From AP-15 sp963777435 (GTDB lineage Bacteria; Pseudomonadota; Alphaproteobacteria; ATCC43930; CGMCC-115725), in assembly GCA_963777435.1 (NCBI GenBank), contig CAVZQT010000002.1, positions 124,001 through 188,000 on the forward strand: DNA of 64,000 nt, read 5' to 3'. Below are positions 1 through 9,993 of this stretch, piece by piece; positions within the stretch are counted from its first letter, which is position 1; each line of letters begins with the position of its first letter. Position numbers and translations under genes: made by a program. Under the pieces are notes generated by a model, which was given only the letters and a program-made list of their open reading frames with translations, did not search any database and had not been told where the DNA came from.

Positions 1-331
1 CCGTCCAGTTTTTGTTAGCAAAATAGGGGCGCGCAGCGGCGGCAAAATCCCAGGGCACGTGCATCCAAAGATTCACCACTGGCAGTTCAGCCAGAACCAC
101 CCGCAGACCCGACGCGTGATCGGTATCGGCATGGGTCAACACCACGTGCGATATCAGGGGATTGGGGCCAAAATATTTCCGGACGTGTTCGACGAGCGCC
201 TTGCCTGAATCCAGATTACCGCCATCGATTATCATCAGCTCGTAAGACGAGGCGTCGCCGTAGCGGACGATGATCGCGTCTCCAGCCCGGGAAGCATCCC
301 CGACTGGCAGGAACTCGATTTCGCAATCCAT
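1..331 (-). CDS. MBL-fold metallohydrolase, 3' part cut by window edge
   Basis: Reads leftwards from an ATG at 329-331 and leaves the window still open after 110 codons. The visible part has the metallo-beta-lactamase fold signature: a beta-strand with IIDGG near residue 36, then a HADTDH zinc-binding motif (H-x-D-x-D-H) near residue 66. This is the ComEC/Rec2-like hydrolase branch of the family, where the short N-terminus goes straight into the beta-lactamase fold. Two metal ions normally bind the His/Asp residues and activate water. The substrate cannot be told. It lies 26 bases downstream of nrdJ on the same strand and may be read from the same transcript. Confidence 0.8.
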   Translation of the reverse strand, partial: MDCEIEFLPVGDASRAGDAIIVRYGDASSYELMIIDGGNLDSGKALVEHVRKYFGPNPLISHVVLTHADTDHASGLRVVLAELPVVNLWMHVPWDFAAAARPYFANKNWT

Positions 332-357
332 TTTATCTCTACAATGCCCTAGTTTTT

Positions 358-3300
358 TTAAGAACAGCCGCTGGTTGCGCCGCAAGTATCACACTTTAAG
401 CATGTACCATTCCTTATCAGGGTGAAGTTGCCGCATTCGGTGCAGCTGTCGCCTTCGTAGCCTTTGATGCGGGCGGCGCGGATGCGCTCGAGGCGGATCG
501 TCAGGGTGGTGTCGTCGCTGGCGTAGATCGGGATTGCGGGGGAGAGGCCGTCATCTGCGGCGGCGAGCGCGGCTATGGCGCCGGCGGAGCGGGGGGCTGC
601 GGCGCCGCCGTGCAACACAGTGAATTTATTGCGGACGTAGCCGTTCGAGGTCACCCGCTGCATCATCGCCGCGACCCGTGGTTCGATTTCCGGATCGAGT
701 TCGGGAGCGGTCTGCGGGCGATAATCGGTGTCGTCGCCGTCATCGCTGGCGGCGAGGCTCGAACTCGGCTTCGCCTTTGCCGACCGTGTCGGGCAATAGA
801 TCATGCGGCTCGGCATGGGCGAGGTCGCCGCGGCCGAGATACGAGATCGCCAATTCGCGGAAGATGTAGTCGATGATCGAGGTCGCCATCTTGATCGCGT
901 CGTTGCCCTCGACGATTCCCGACGGCTCGAACCGGGTGAAGGTAAAGGCCTCGACAAACTCTTCGAGCGGCACGCCGTATTGCAGCCCGATCGAGATCGC
1001 GATCGCGAAATTGTTCATCAGCGAGCGGAAGGCGGAGCCTTCCTTGTGCATGTCGATAAAGACCTCGGCGAGCTTGCCGTCCTCGTGCTCACCGGTGCGC
1101 AGATAGACCTTGTGGCCGCCGACGATCGCCTTTTGCGTGTAGCCCTTGCGCCGATTCGGCAGCCGCCGCCGCTCGCCGCGCTGCACGATTTTTTCGATGA
1201 CCCGCTCGACGACGCGTTCGACGATGCGCTCGGCGACAAGCGGGGCGCGCTGCGCCGGCGACTGCGCATAGAGCTCGGCGGCTTCTTCCTCGGCCGCCTC
1301 ATCGTCGCCAAACAAATTCGCCGCCAAGGGCTGCGACAGCTTCGAGCCGTCGCGGTAGAGTGCGGTCGCCTTCAGCCCCAATTGCCAGGACAGCCAATAG
1401 GCGTCCTTACAATCGGCGACCGTCGCTGCGTTTGGCATGTTGATGGTTTTCGAGATCGCACCCGAGATAAAGGGCTGCGCCGCGGCGAGCATGCGGATGT
1501 GGCATTCGGCCGACAATGCGCGGGTGCCGGTGCGGCCGCACGGGCTTGCGCAGTCGAATACCGGCAGATGCTCGGGCTTCAGGTAAGGCGCGCCCTCGAG
1601 GGTCATCGCACCGCAGCACCAGGTGTTGGCGGCATCGATCTCGGCTCGGGTGAAGCCAAGGGTGGCGAGCAGGTCGAAGCCGGGATCGTCGAGGGTGGCG
1701 GTTGTGATGCCGAGCCGCTCGACGCAGAAGTCTTCGCCCAAGGTCCATTTATTAAACGCGAATTTGATGTCGAAGGCGGTGGCAAGCGCCGCCTCTGCTG
1801 CGGTCAGCGCGCGGTCGTCAAAGCCGCGCGCGCGCAGGCTGTCGTGATTGATGACGGGCGCGCTTTTGAGGGTGCCATGGCCCAGCGCGTAGCGCTCGAT
1901 CGCGGCGATCTCGGCTTCGTCATAGCCGAGGGTCGCGAGGGCCTGCGGTACGGCGCGGTTGATTATCTTGAAATAACCGCCGCCGGCGAGCTTTTTGAAT
2001 TTGACCAGCGCGAAATCGGGCTCGATGCCGGTCGTGTCGCAATCCATGACCAGACCGATCGTGCCGGTTGGTGCTATGACCGTCGCCTGGGCGTTGCGAA
2101 AGCCGTGCTCTTCGCCCAATGCCAATGCCTGATCCCAGCTGCGGCGCGCCGCCGCGACCAACGCCTGATCGGGGCAATTGGCGGCGTCGAGCGGCATCGG
2201 CGGCACCGACAGGTCTTCGTAACCCACACTCTCGCCGTAGGCGGCGCGGCGGTGATTGCGGATGACGCGCAGCATCGCGGCGCGATTCACGGCAAAGCCG
2301 GGGAAGGGACCGTGCGGCACGAGGCCCGGGTCGCCCGCCATTTCGGCCGAGGCGGCATAGCTCGCGCCGGTCAATAGCGCGGTGATCGCCGCCCCCAGTG
2401 CGCGGCCCTCGGCGCTGTCGTAGGCGATGCCGGACGCCATCAACAGGCCGCCGAGATTGGCGTAGCCCAGCCCCAAAGTGCGAAACGCGTAGGAGCGGCG
2501 CGCGATCTCGGCCGATGGGAACTGCGCCATCATCACCGAGATTTCGAGAACGATGGTCCACAGCCGCACCGCATGCGCAAAGCCGTCGGCGTCAAACTCC
2601 CCATCCTCGTGGCGAAACGCCATCAGGTTCAACGAGGCGAGATTGCAGGCGGTATCGTCGAGAAAATTGTATTCCGAACAAGGGTTCGAGGCGTTGATGC
2701 GGCCGCTTTCGGGGCAGGTGTGCCACTCGTTGATCGTCGTATCGAATTGCAGCCCGGGATCGGCGGAAGCCCAGGCCGCCTGCCCAATGCGGTCCCACAA
2801 TTCGCGCGCCCGCAAGGCCTTGACGACCTTCCCGTCGGTGCGCTGGGTCAGATGCCATGGCGCGTCGGCTGCGACGGATGCGAGAAAGGCGTTCGACACT
2901 CGCACCGAATTGTTCGAATTCTGCCCGGCGACGGTCAGATACGCTTCCGAATCCCAATCGGTGTCGTAGGTGCGGAACTCGACCGCGGTCTCCCCCTGGC
3001 GCGCTCGTTGGATCACGCGCTGGATGCAACTCTCCGGGATCATCGCGCGGCGGGCGGCGCGAAATCTCGCGCTTGAGAGCGAGGTTCTCGGCCGGATCGC
3101 AGGAGTCGCCCCGATTGGGGTCGGAAGCTGCCGGACTGCCCTCATGGCAAGCCGCCATGATCCGTTTCAGATGGCGTGCGGCCGTTTTTGAGCCGACGAC
3201 GAGTGCTGCGACTTTCTCCTCCTCGACAACCTTCCAGTCGATAAAGGTCTCGATATCGGGATGATCGATATCGACGATGACCATCTTGGCGGCGCGGCGC

Positions 3301-4121
3301 GTGGTACCGCCGGATTTGATGGCACCCGCGGCTCGGTCGCCGATGCGCAGAAAGCTCATCAGCCCGGAGGAGCGGCCGCCGCCGGAAAGCCGCTCGCCTT
3401 CGCCGCGTAATTTCGAAAAATTCGAGCCCGACCCCGACCCATATTTGAAGATCCGCGCCTCCCGCACCCACAGATCCATGATCCCGCCGTCGTTGACGAG
3501 ATCGTCGGCAACACTCTGGATAAAGCAGGCATGCGGCTGCGGGTGCTCGTAGGCGCTCGCCGATTGGGTCAGTTCGCCGGTGCGGTAATCGACATACCAA
3601 TGACCTTGCGCCGGGCCGTCGATGCCATAGGCCCAGTGCAGTCCGGTGTTGAACCATTGCGGCGAATTCGGTGCCCCCATCTGGCGCGCCAGCATCAGCC
3701 GGATCTCGTCGTAAAACGCGGCGGCGTCGGCTTCGCTGTCAAAATAGCCGCCCTTCCAGCCCCAATAGGTCCAGGTCCCGGCCATGCGGTCAAAGACTTG
3801 GCGGGCGTCGCTCTCGCCGCCAAACCGCGCGTTTTCAGGCAGTGCGGCAAGGGCAGATTCGTCGGCCCGACGGCGCCATAGCCAGGCCGGCACGCCCTCC
3901 TCGGGGACGGCTTCGAGCGCCATCGGAACGCCAGCCTTGCGGAAGTATTTCTGCGCGAGGATGTCGGCGGCAACCTGGCTCCACTCGGCCGGCACCTCGA
4001 TGCCCTCGGCCTGGAACACGACCGAGCCGTCGGGATTGCGGATCTCGCTGGTCGCGGTGCGAAACCCCACCGATTGATAAGGGTCCTGACCCGCCGTCGT
4101 AAAGCGCCGCTCGATATGCAT
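358..4121 (-). CDS. nrdJ: Adenosylcobalamin-dependent ribonucleoside-diphosphate reductase (class II), two +1 frameshifts in the assembly
   Basis: Class II ribonucleotide reductase, making deoxyribonucleotides with coenzyme B12 in place of an iron or glycyl radical. Three overlapping reading frames join into one 1,253-residue protein, the normal size for alphaproteobacterial NrdJ. Visible motifs: NSPQWFNTG near residue 150, NPCSEYNFLDDTACN in the middle, GTIGLVMDCDTTGIEPDF, and a C-terminal CTECG...CLKCDTCG cysteine cluster for re-reduction or zinc. Frame is lost at 3061-3066 and again at 761-766; deleting one base at each restores unbroken homology (KREIRAARRAMIP and GEAESSLAASDD). Both sites are GANNTC hexamers, so I treat them as sequence errors. 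Start ATG at 4121 gives the family N-terminus MxIERRFT. No class I genes are nearby. Confidence 0.9.
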
Positions 4122-4220
4122 TTCCGTTCCCCGAGCCGTGGTGGCAACATCTAGCTAGATGGCCCAAATTTCTTACAAGATTTAGCGCTAGAGCAGGGAA
4201 ACGGCAAACGATTTTGTGAC

Positions 4221-4259
4221 GAGTGCACGAAAGCACTCCATATGTTGCGTTCGTGCAAC
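4221..4259 (-). promoter_or_regulatory. Paired inverted repeats upstream of nrdJ, possible NrdR-type or attenuator site
   Basis: Two perfect short hairpins lie 100 bases upstream of nrdJ: GAGTGC-6-GCACTC at 4221-4238 and GTTGC-6-GCAAC at 4244-4259. Their loops are themselves complementary over 8 bases (TGCACGAA with TTCGTGCA), so two alternative foldings are possible. The inner arms and spacer form GCACTCCATATGTTGC at 4233-4248, which matches the 16-base NrdR-box palindrome at about 10 positions. NrdR control of nrd genes is known; use of this site is inference, and terminator activity for parC is an alternative. Confidence 0.3.
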
Positions 4260-4351
4260 GCCACCCCGGATGTTGCTGGGTCGCCGCCTGGGCGCGTTTA
4301 GGCTGGCCTATTGCCGTGCATGAAGCGGGCGAGCACTTCAGCGCGTCAACA

Positions 4352-6581
4352 TCAGCCGAATCGGTTGGAACGGGGGAAGCCGTTAGGGACGAGGCGGCCG
4401 GCCCCCCCGCGGGCGCCGAGCCACGGGGTCAGGTCGATTTCGGTGCGGGTGCGAGTTCTCGCCTTGCCGCCAGGTGAGGCCGTCGGCGAGGCGGAACACC
4501 TTGGCGTCGGCAAGCGCACCCGATTTGTAGCGCTGCAAGATCACGCCGCGGCCGCGCGTCATCAGCGGGATGTCGTCGAGCTTGACGACCAGCATGCGGC
4601 GGTTATCGCCGACAAACGCGACGGCGTCGCCGTCTTCGGCGCGCAGGCAAATCCGCGCGACCGCACCCTCAGCCGGGTTCAAGAGCTGCTTGCCGGCGCG
4701 GGTCTGCGCCACCGCCTCCTCGCCGTCGACGACAAAGCCGCGGCCATCGCTCGCCGCCACCAGCAATTCCATGCCGGGGCGATAGGGAAACATCTCGACG
4801 ATGTCGTGCTCGTTTGGCAGATCGACCATCAGCCGCAACGGCTCGCCCTGGCCGCGCCCGCCCGGCAATCGATCGACCGGGATCGTGTAAAAGCGACCGT
4901 TAGTGGCGAACACGACGAGCCGGTCGGTGGTTTCGGCCGCGACCGCAAAGCGTGGTCCGTCGCCTTCCTTGTAGCGCTGTTCGGCGGCTGCAACGTTGTG
5001 CCCCTTGATCGTGCGGATCCAGCCTTTTTGCGAGCACAGCACGGTCACCGGCTCGCGCTCGACAAGGGCCGCGGCCGGGATGTCCACCGCCGGCGGCGCC
5101 TCAGCCAGCGTGGTGCGGCGGCGGCCGAGCGCGGTCTCGCCGCCGAATTCGATGGCGGTGGCGGCGATTTCCTTGGCGATCGCGCGCCATTGCCGGCGCT
5201 CGCTCTCCAGCAGGCGGCCGAGCTTCGCCTCCTCGACCGATAGCGCGTCGAGCTCCTTCTTGATCGCTATTTCTTCGAGCCGGCGCAAAGCGCGCAGCCG
5301 CATATTGAGGATCGCCTCGGCCTGGACCTCGCTCAATTCCCAGCGCCGCATCATCTCAGCCTTGGGGTCGTCATCTTCGCGAATGATGCGGATGACTTCG
5401 TCGAGGTTGAGATAGACGACGATTTGCCCCTTGAGGATTTCGATGCGGTGGGCAACGGCGGCGAGGCGATGCCGGCTGCGGCGCCGCAATACCTCGCGGC
5501 GATGGTCGAGAAAGGCTTGCAATGCCTCCTTAAGGCTCATGACCCGCGGCACACCGGCGGGGTCGAGCACATTCAGATTGAGCGGCACACGGATTTCGAG
5601 CTCGGTCAGCCGGAACAACTGCTCCATCAGCAGATCGGCATCGACGTTGCGGCTTTTCGGCTCGATGGCGAGGCGGACGTCCTCAGCGGATTTGTCTCGA
5701 ATGTCGGCGACCAGCGGCAGCTTTTTCTCTTCGAGCAGCGCCGCGATTTTTTCGACGAGACGTCCTTTCGGGACGCCATAGGGGATTTCGGTTACGACGA
5801 TCTGGTAGGCGCCGTGGCCCAAAGTCTCGGCCGCCCAGCGCGCGCGCAGCCGAAAGCTGCCGCGGCCAATCGCATAGGCTTGGCGAATGTTCTCGGCGGG
5901 CTCGACCAGGACCCCGCCCGTCGGGAAATCGGGACCGGGGATGTGACCGCACAGCGCCTCGACAGCGCAGGCCGGCTCGTCGATCAGATGCAGTAACGCC
6001 GCGCACAGCTCGCCGGCATTGTGCGGCGGAATGCTGGTTGCCATGCCGACCGCGATGCCGGCTGCACCGTTCGCCAGCAGGTTCGGGAAGCGCGCGGGGA
6101 GGACGACCGGCTCGCTATCCTCGCCGTCATAGGTCTGCCGGAAATCGACGGCGTCCTCGTCGATGCCCTCGAGCATCGCTTGGGCGACCGCCGAGAGACG
6201 GCTCTCGGTGTAGCGCATCGCCGCCGCGTTATCGCCATCGATATTGCCGAAATTGCCTTGCCCATCGACCAGCGGATAGCGCTGCGAGAAATCCTGGGCG
6301 AGTCGCACCAGCGCGTCATAGACCGCGAGTTCGCCATGCGGATGAAACTTGCCGATCACATCGCCGACGACGCGGGCGCATTTTTTGTAACCGGAGGCGG
6401 GGTCGAGCCGCAGTTGCTGCATCGCATGCAGAATGCGGCGATGCACCGGTTTGAGCCCGTCGCGCACATCGGGCAATGAGCGCGACATAATTGTCGACAG
6501 TGCGTAGGACAGATAGCGCTCGCCAAGCGCATCGGCGAAATCGATCTCGCGGATCTCGCCGGCCGGAGCGCTCACTGGCAT
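4352..6581 (-). CDS. parC: DNA topoisomerase IV subunit A, one +1 frameshift in the assembly
   Basis: ATP-dependent decatenase subunit that cuts and rejoins DNA with ParE to separate daughter chromosomes. The restored protein is 742 residues. The winged-helix/tower cleavage domain is complete, with the catalytic tyrosine in AAMRYTESR at Y124 and the PLVDGQGNFGNIDGD motif before it. The C-terminal repeats follow from about residue 500. The frame slips at the hexamer GAGTTC, 4453-4458; removing one base gives the family tail ending SNRFG and a stop at 4352, instead of an unrelated 20-residue tail ending at 4383. The residue equivalent to E. coli ParC Ser80 is Leu (motif HPHGELAVYD). ATG start at 6581. 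Confidence 0.92.
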
Positions 6582-6646
6582 TGCGGATATTTCTCGCCCA
6601 AAGCGGATGGATTTGATGCGTGCCTATGAGGCCCGCGGTTGGTCAA

Positions 6647-7381
6647 TTACTTAGCGACCCCAGCGGCCGTGCGGAAGCGGGCGGCGAGACGGGCACGGGC
6701 AGCGGGTAGGCTTGCCCCTTGCGGTAGCAGCACGTGGTTGAACAGAAAATGCTCGGTCAGCCGCAGCCCGGCCGCGATCTGAGCCTGGTCGGCTTGTATG
6801 TCCCGCCACAAAAAATCCGGCAATTGCAAAAGCTTGGCGTGGTAAGGCCGGCCGGCGTCGTGCGACACAGCGCGGCCGGTGCGAGGCGAAACGTAGGCAA
6901 GGTTATCGGTGACGCCGGTCGCGGCGCAGTGGGTGAGTTCGAGGCCGAAACCCAGTGCCGCAAGCAAGCTGCACTCCCAGCCGACATATTGTGACGGCCA
7001 ATCGTCGGCCGAATCGAGCGCGTCGAGCAGCTTTGCGAACAAGGCATAGATATGGGGATGCGGCTCTCGCTCGGGCAGGGTCGCGGCGATCAATGCGGCT
7101 GCCGCGGCAAGGCCGGCCAGCCGGTCGGGATCATTGATAAGACTAGCCGCATGCGCCCGGACCAGTTCGCACGCGACCGACCCCAGATGCTCGGAAAGGC
7201 GGCCGCGCCAGACAGCGGCGACCTCGTTGCCGGGTTGGAGGACCGCGCGCAATTTCGGCGATTGGCCGCCGCGCACCAGACCCAGATGTCGCCCGTGTTC
7301 GCGGGTCAATAACTCGACGATAACCCCGCTCTCGCCGTGCCGCCGCAGCCCGACGACAAACCCCGAATCCTGCCACTGCAT
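6647..7381 (-). CDS. recO: DNA repair protein RecO
   Basis: Recombination mediator of the RecFOR pathway; binds single-strand-binding protein and DNA and loads RecA at gaps. 244 residues, usual length. The N-terminal OB-fold begins QWQDSGFVVGLRRHGESGVIVELLT (shown here only as its type: short strands with the conserved HGE) and is followed by the helical domain. I start it at the ATG at 7379-7381, although the frame is open further upstream, because that upstream part is era sequence in the wrong frame. The start overlaps the era stop in the sequence TGATG, so the two genes are translationally coupled, an arrangement common in alphaproteobacteria. Confidence 0.92.
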   Translation of the reverse strand: MQWQDSGFVVGLRRHGESGVIVELLTREHGRHLGLVRGGQSPKLRAVLQPGNEVAAVWRGRLSEHLGSVACELVRAHAASLINDPDRLAGLAAAAALIAATLPEREPHPHIYALFAKLLDALDSADDWPSQYVGWECSLLAALGFGLELTHCAATGVTDNLAYVSPRTGRAVSHDAGRPYHAKLLQLPDFLWRDIQADQAQIAAGLRLTEHFLFNHVLLPQGASLPAARARLAARFRTAAGVAK

Positions 7382-8298
7382 CACGTATCGTAATCGAGGC
7401 CGATGGCGGCGAAGCGCTCGCGGTCTTCGCCCCAATTCTCGCGAACTTTGACAAACAGGAACAGGTGGACGCGGCGCTCCAGCATTGCTTCGAGTTCGGC
7501 GCGGGCGCGAGCGCCGATCGCCTTGATCCTCTGGCCGTGGTCGCCGAGGACGATTGCGCGCTGACTCTGCCGCTCGACATAAATGACCTGTTCGATGCGC
7601 ACGCTGCCGTCGCGCCGCTCTTCCCAGCTCTCGGTCTCGACAGTCGAGGCATAGGGCAGCTCGTCGTACAATTGCAGAAACACCTGCTCGCGGGTAACCT
7701 CGGCAGCGATTAGGCGCTCGGTCGCGTCGGATAGTTGGTCTTCCGGAAACAGCCACGGTCCCGGCGGGACTGCGCTCGTCAGATAGCGTTTAAGGGCAGC
7801 GATGCCGTCGCCGGTCTGCGCCGAGATCATAAAGACCGGGTCAAAATACCCCGCCTTGGCGAGATCGGCGGCAAGCCCGAGCAGACAGTCGCGACGCACA
7901 AGGTCGATCTTGTTCAATGCCAGCACAGAGCGGCGCCCGCGCCCGGTGAGGCGATCACGGATGCACCTAACATCGGCGCCGACCCCGCGCGCAGCATCGA
8001 CCAATAAGACCGTTTCGTCAGCATCTTCGGCGCCGGACCAAGCCGCCGCCACCATTGCCCGATCGAGCCGCCGCCGCGGCTGGAAGATGCCGGGGGTATC
8101 GACATAGATCAGCTGCGCGCCGCCTTCGATCGCGATGCCGAGCAGCCGGGTGCGCGTAGTCTGCGCCTTGGGTGTGACGATTGCGAGTTTGCGACCGACG
8201 AGCCGGTTCAGCAGCGTCGATTTTCCGGCGTTGGGGGCGCCGATCAGCGCGACATAGCCGCAACGGGTCTCTTCTGCTGAAGGCGGCGTCTCGGCCAT
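7381..8298 (-). CDS. era: GTPase Era
   Basis: Essential small GTPase that binds the 3' end of 16S rRNA and helps mature the 30S subunit. 305 residues from the chosen ATG. G-domain motifs are all present: GAPNAGKST (Walker A), TTRTR switch I region, DTPG, and NKID. The C-terminal KH RNA-binding domain shows the GDHGQRIK loop. An in-frame upstream ATG at 8358 would overlap the end of the deacetylase gene, so the ATG at 8298 (MAETPPS) is preferred. Overlaps recO by one base. Confidence 0.93.
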   Translation of the reverse strand: MAETPPSAEETRCGYVALIGAPNAGKSTLLNRLVGRKLAIVTPKAQTTRTRLLGIAIEGGAQLIYVDTPGIFQPRRRLDRAMVAAAWSGAEDADETVLLVDAARGVGADVRCIRDRLTGRGRRSVLALNKIDLVRRDCLLGLAADLAKAGYFDPVFMISAQTGDGIAALKRYLTSAVPPGPWLFPEDQLSDATERLIAAEVTREQVFLQLYDELPYASTVETESWEERRDGSVRIEQVIYVERQSQRAIVLGDHGQRIKAIGARARAELEAMLERRVHLFLFVKVRENWGEDRERFAAIGLDYDT

Positions 8299-8317
8299 GT
8301 CAGGGATGAATACCAAA

Positions 8318-9220
8318 TCACGCAGCGTGGCGCTTCGCCCAATCGACCACGTCGGCATGGGTGGCGAACCAGACGCCGGGCTTTGCTTTGGCGTGAGCGA
8401 TTATTTCATCGAGGATCCAAATCCGCGATCGATAGCCGATTACGTGCGGGTGCATCGTCAGCTGAAAGATGCCGCCTTCGGCATAAGCCGCGTCGAACTC
8501 GCGGCGGAAGATGTCGAACACATCGGTCGGCGGCGTGTAGGGCCGCAAGGCCGAAAACCGGTTCATCATGAAATAAACCGCGTCGTCGCGCACCCATTCG
8601 ACCGGCAGTTCGACAACCCCGGTCGGGGCACCATCGAGCAATAGCTCGTAGCAATCCTCGTCCGACATCAGCGAGGAATCGTAAGCGAGCCCCATCTCCT
8701 TCTCGATTTCGAGCGTATGGCGGCTGAAATCCCATGACGGGGTGCGCAGGCCGACCGGCCGCACGCCGCTGACCTTTTCGATCGTGTCGGCGGATCGCAG
8801 CATCAGGTCACGCTCAGCCTCGTAGGGCAGCACCGAGTTCAGCTCGTGGATCCAGCCATGGATGCCGATCTCATGGCCCTCGGCCACGACCTGCCGCTGT
8901 TCCTCGGGATGAAGAAGGGCGGTCACTGCCGGCACGTAAAAGCTGGCCTTGACCCCGTGTTTTTCCAACGTCTTCAGGATGCGCGGCACGCCGACACGGT
9001 TACCGAACTGGCCCCAGGCGAGCCGCCCGATCGAATTGCCGCCGTCGCGCAGATCGCTGGTCTCGTGGTCGCTGTCAAACGACAACGCGACCGCGCAGCG
9101 CGCACCACCAAGCCATTCCGCTGGCCGCAATTTGTGCCCGGCTCGCACCAGGTTGACGCGCTTGCGCCATTCCTCTTCGGGCCATTGCCAGGGTTCGAGA
9201 TCGGGGCTCTTTGCGTTCAC
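8318..9220 (-). CDS. Polysaccharide deacetylase family protein (NodB fold)
   Basis: 300-residue cytoplasmic NodB-homology enzyme without a signal peptide. The metal triad is visible: SFDSDHE near residue 50 supplies the catalytic base and metal Asp, and EIGIHGWIHE near residue 120 supplies the H-x3-H pair. RTPSWDFS is the substrate-binding Arg motif. Soluble members of this branch (PuuE/allantoinase-like and peptidoglycan deacetylase-like) remove acyl or amide groups from small amides or sugars. No pathway neighbour shows the substrate. Its stop lies 20 bases upstream of the era start, so the two may be co-transcribed. Confidence 0.85.
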   Translation of the reverse strand: MNAKSPDLEPWQWPEEEWRKRVNLVRAGHKLRPAEWLGGARCAVALSFDSDHETSDLRDGGNSIGRLAWGQFGNRVGVPRILKTLEKHGVKASFYVPAVTALLHPEEQRQVVAEGHEIGIHGWIHELNSVLPYEAERDLMLRSADTIEKVSGVRPVGLRTPSWDFSRHTLEIEKEMGLAYDSSLMSDEDCYELLLDGAPTGVVELPVEWVRDDAVYFMMNRFSALRPYTPPTDVFDIFRREFDAAYAEGGIFQLTMHPHVIGYRSRIWILDEIIAHAKAKPGVWFATHADVVDWAKRHAA

Positions 9221-9275
9221 GCCGTATTCTCCTCGTCCATGATCTGGCCGGAGGAGCGGCGATGAAAAGGGGAAT

Positions 9276-9352
9276 TGGTCGGAGCGGTGAGATTCGAACT
9301 CACGACCCTCAGCACCCCATGCTGATGCGCTACCAGGCTGCGCTACGCTCCG
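9276..9352 (-). tRNA. tRNA-Pro (anticodon GGG)
   Basis: 77-nucleotide cloverleaf: acceptor stem CGGAGCG pairs with CGCTCCG, anticodon stem TCAGC/GCTGA encloses loop ATGGGGT with anticodon GGG, T-arm has GTTCGAATC, and CCA is encoded at 9276-9278. Reads proline codons CCC and CCU. Stands alone between the deacetylase and ihfA genes. Confidence 0.97.
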
Positions 9353-9532
9353 ACCGGGCGGCTCCTGCCGATATCAAGATCATAATCGCCACCAGTCTGC
9401 GGCGCAACCGGCCGACTGAGCGTCATCTTTTGTTAGATCTGGCACGGGGAGCGTCGTCCGGTCCCAACTCGCGCCGCTGCTCACGAGCGGTTCGCGGAAA
9501 GAGCGTGGGTTCGACGCTGTCCTGTCCCGGGG

Positions 9533-9886
9533 TTAGCCTGATCTCGCCTTGGCGGCCGCTGCTGCCGCCGGGCGATCGTCCGCGGCTTCCGCCAGGCAGC
9601 TGTTGATCTGGTCCTTGAGCGCGTGGCTGGCGCGGAACACCAGCACCCGGCGCGGGCTGATCGGAACCTCCTGACCGGTTTTTGGGTTGCGGCCGACCCG
9701 CTGGCCCTTCTGGCGCACTGCAAAACTGCCGAACGAGGAAATCTTGACCATTTCGCCACGTTCGAGCGCGCCGGAGATCTCTGCGATCACCAATTCAACC
9801 AGTTCGGCGGATTCGTTTCGCGATAGTCCAACTTCCTGATAGATCGTTTCGCTGAGTTGCGCCCGCGTCACCGTATGCCCGGACAT
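9533..9886 (-). CDS. ihfA: Integration host factor subunit alpha
   Basis: DNA-bending protein, partner of IhfB, acting in recombination, replication and transcription. 117 residues. The HU/IHF fold is complete, with the conserved GRNPKTGQEVPI arm that inserts into the minor groove near residue 65 and the FGSF turn before it. The last 20 residues are an Ala/Arg/Lys tail, common in alphaproteobacterial IhfA. Follows fabH on the same strand after 107 bases, as in many alphaproteobacteria. ATG at 9886 (MSGHTVTRAQL). Confidence 0.94.
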   Translation of the reverse strand: MSGHTVTRAQLSETIYQEVGLSRNESAELVELVIAEISGALERGEMVKISSFGSFAVRQKGQRVGRNPKTGQEVPISPRRVLVFRASHALKDQINSCLAEAADDRPAAAAAAKARSG

Positions 9887-9993
9887 TTTAATCCCTCCCT
9901 GGTTTTGGGGAGGTTACTCCAGCGCGAAAATGCCGTCAAATTCCAAAGTGTTGCCGATTTTTGGACGGGCCTTGCCACCTCCGTTCGCGGCTG

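Noticed and set aside
803..2377. Long plus-strand open frame (524 codons) inside nrdJ
   Set aside because: Antisense to the conserved reductase core; Arg/Asp/Gly-rich composition typical of high-GC shadow frames, no family motif.
4122..4260. Possible cobalamin riboswitch upstream of nrdJ
   Set aside because: No B12-box core; only the short palindromes reported separately.
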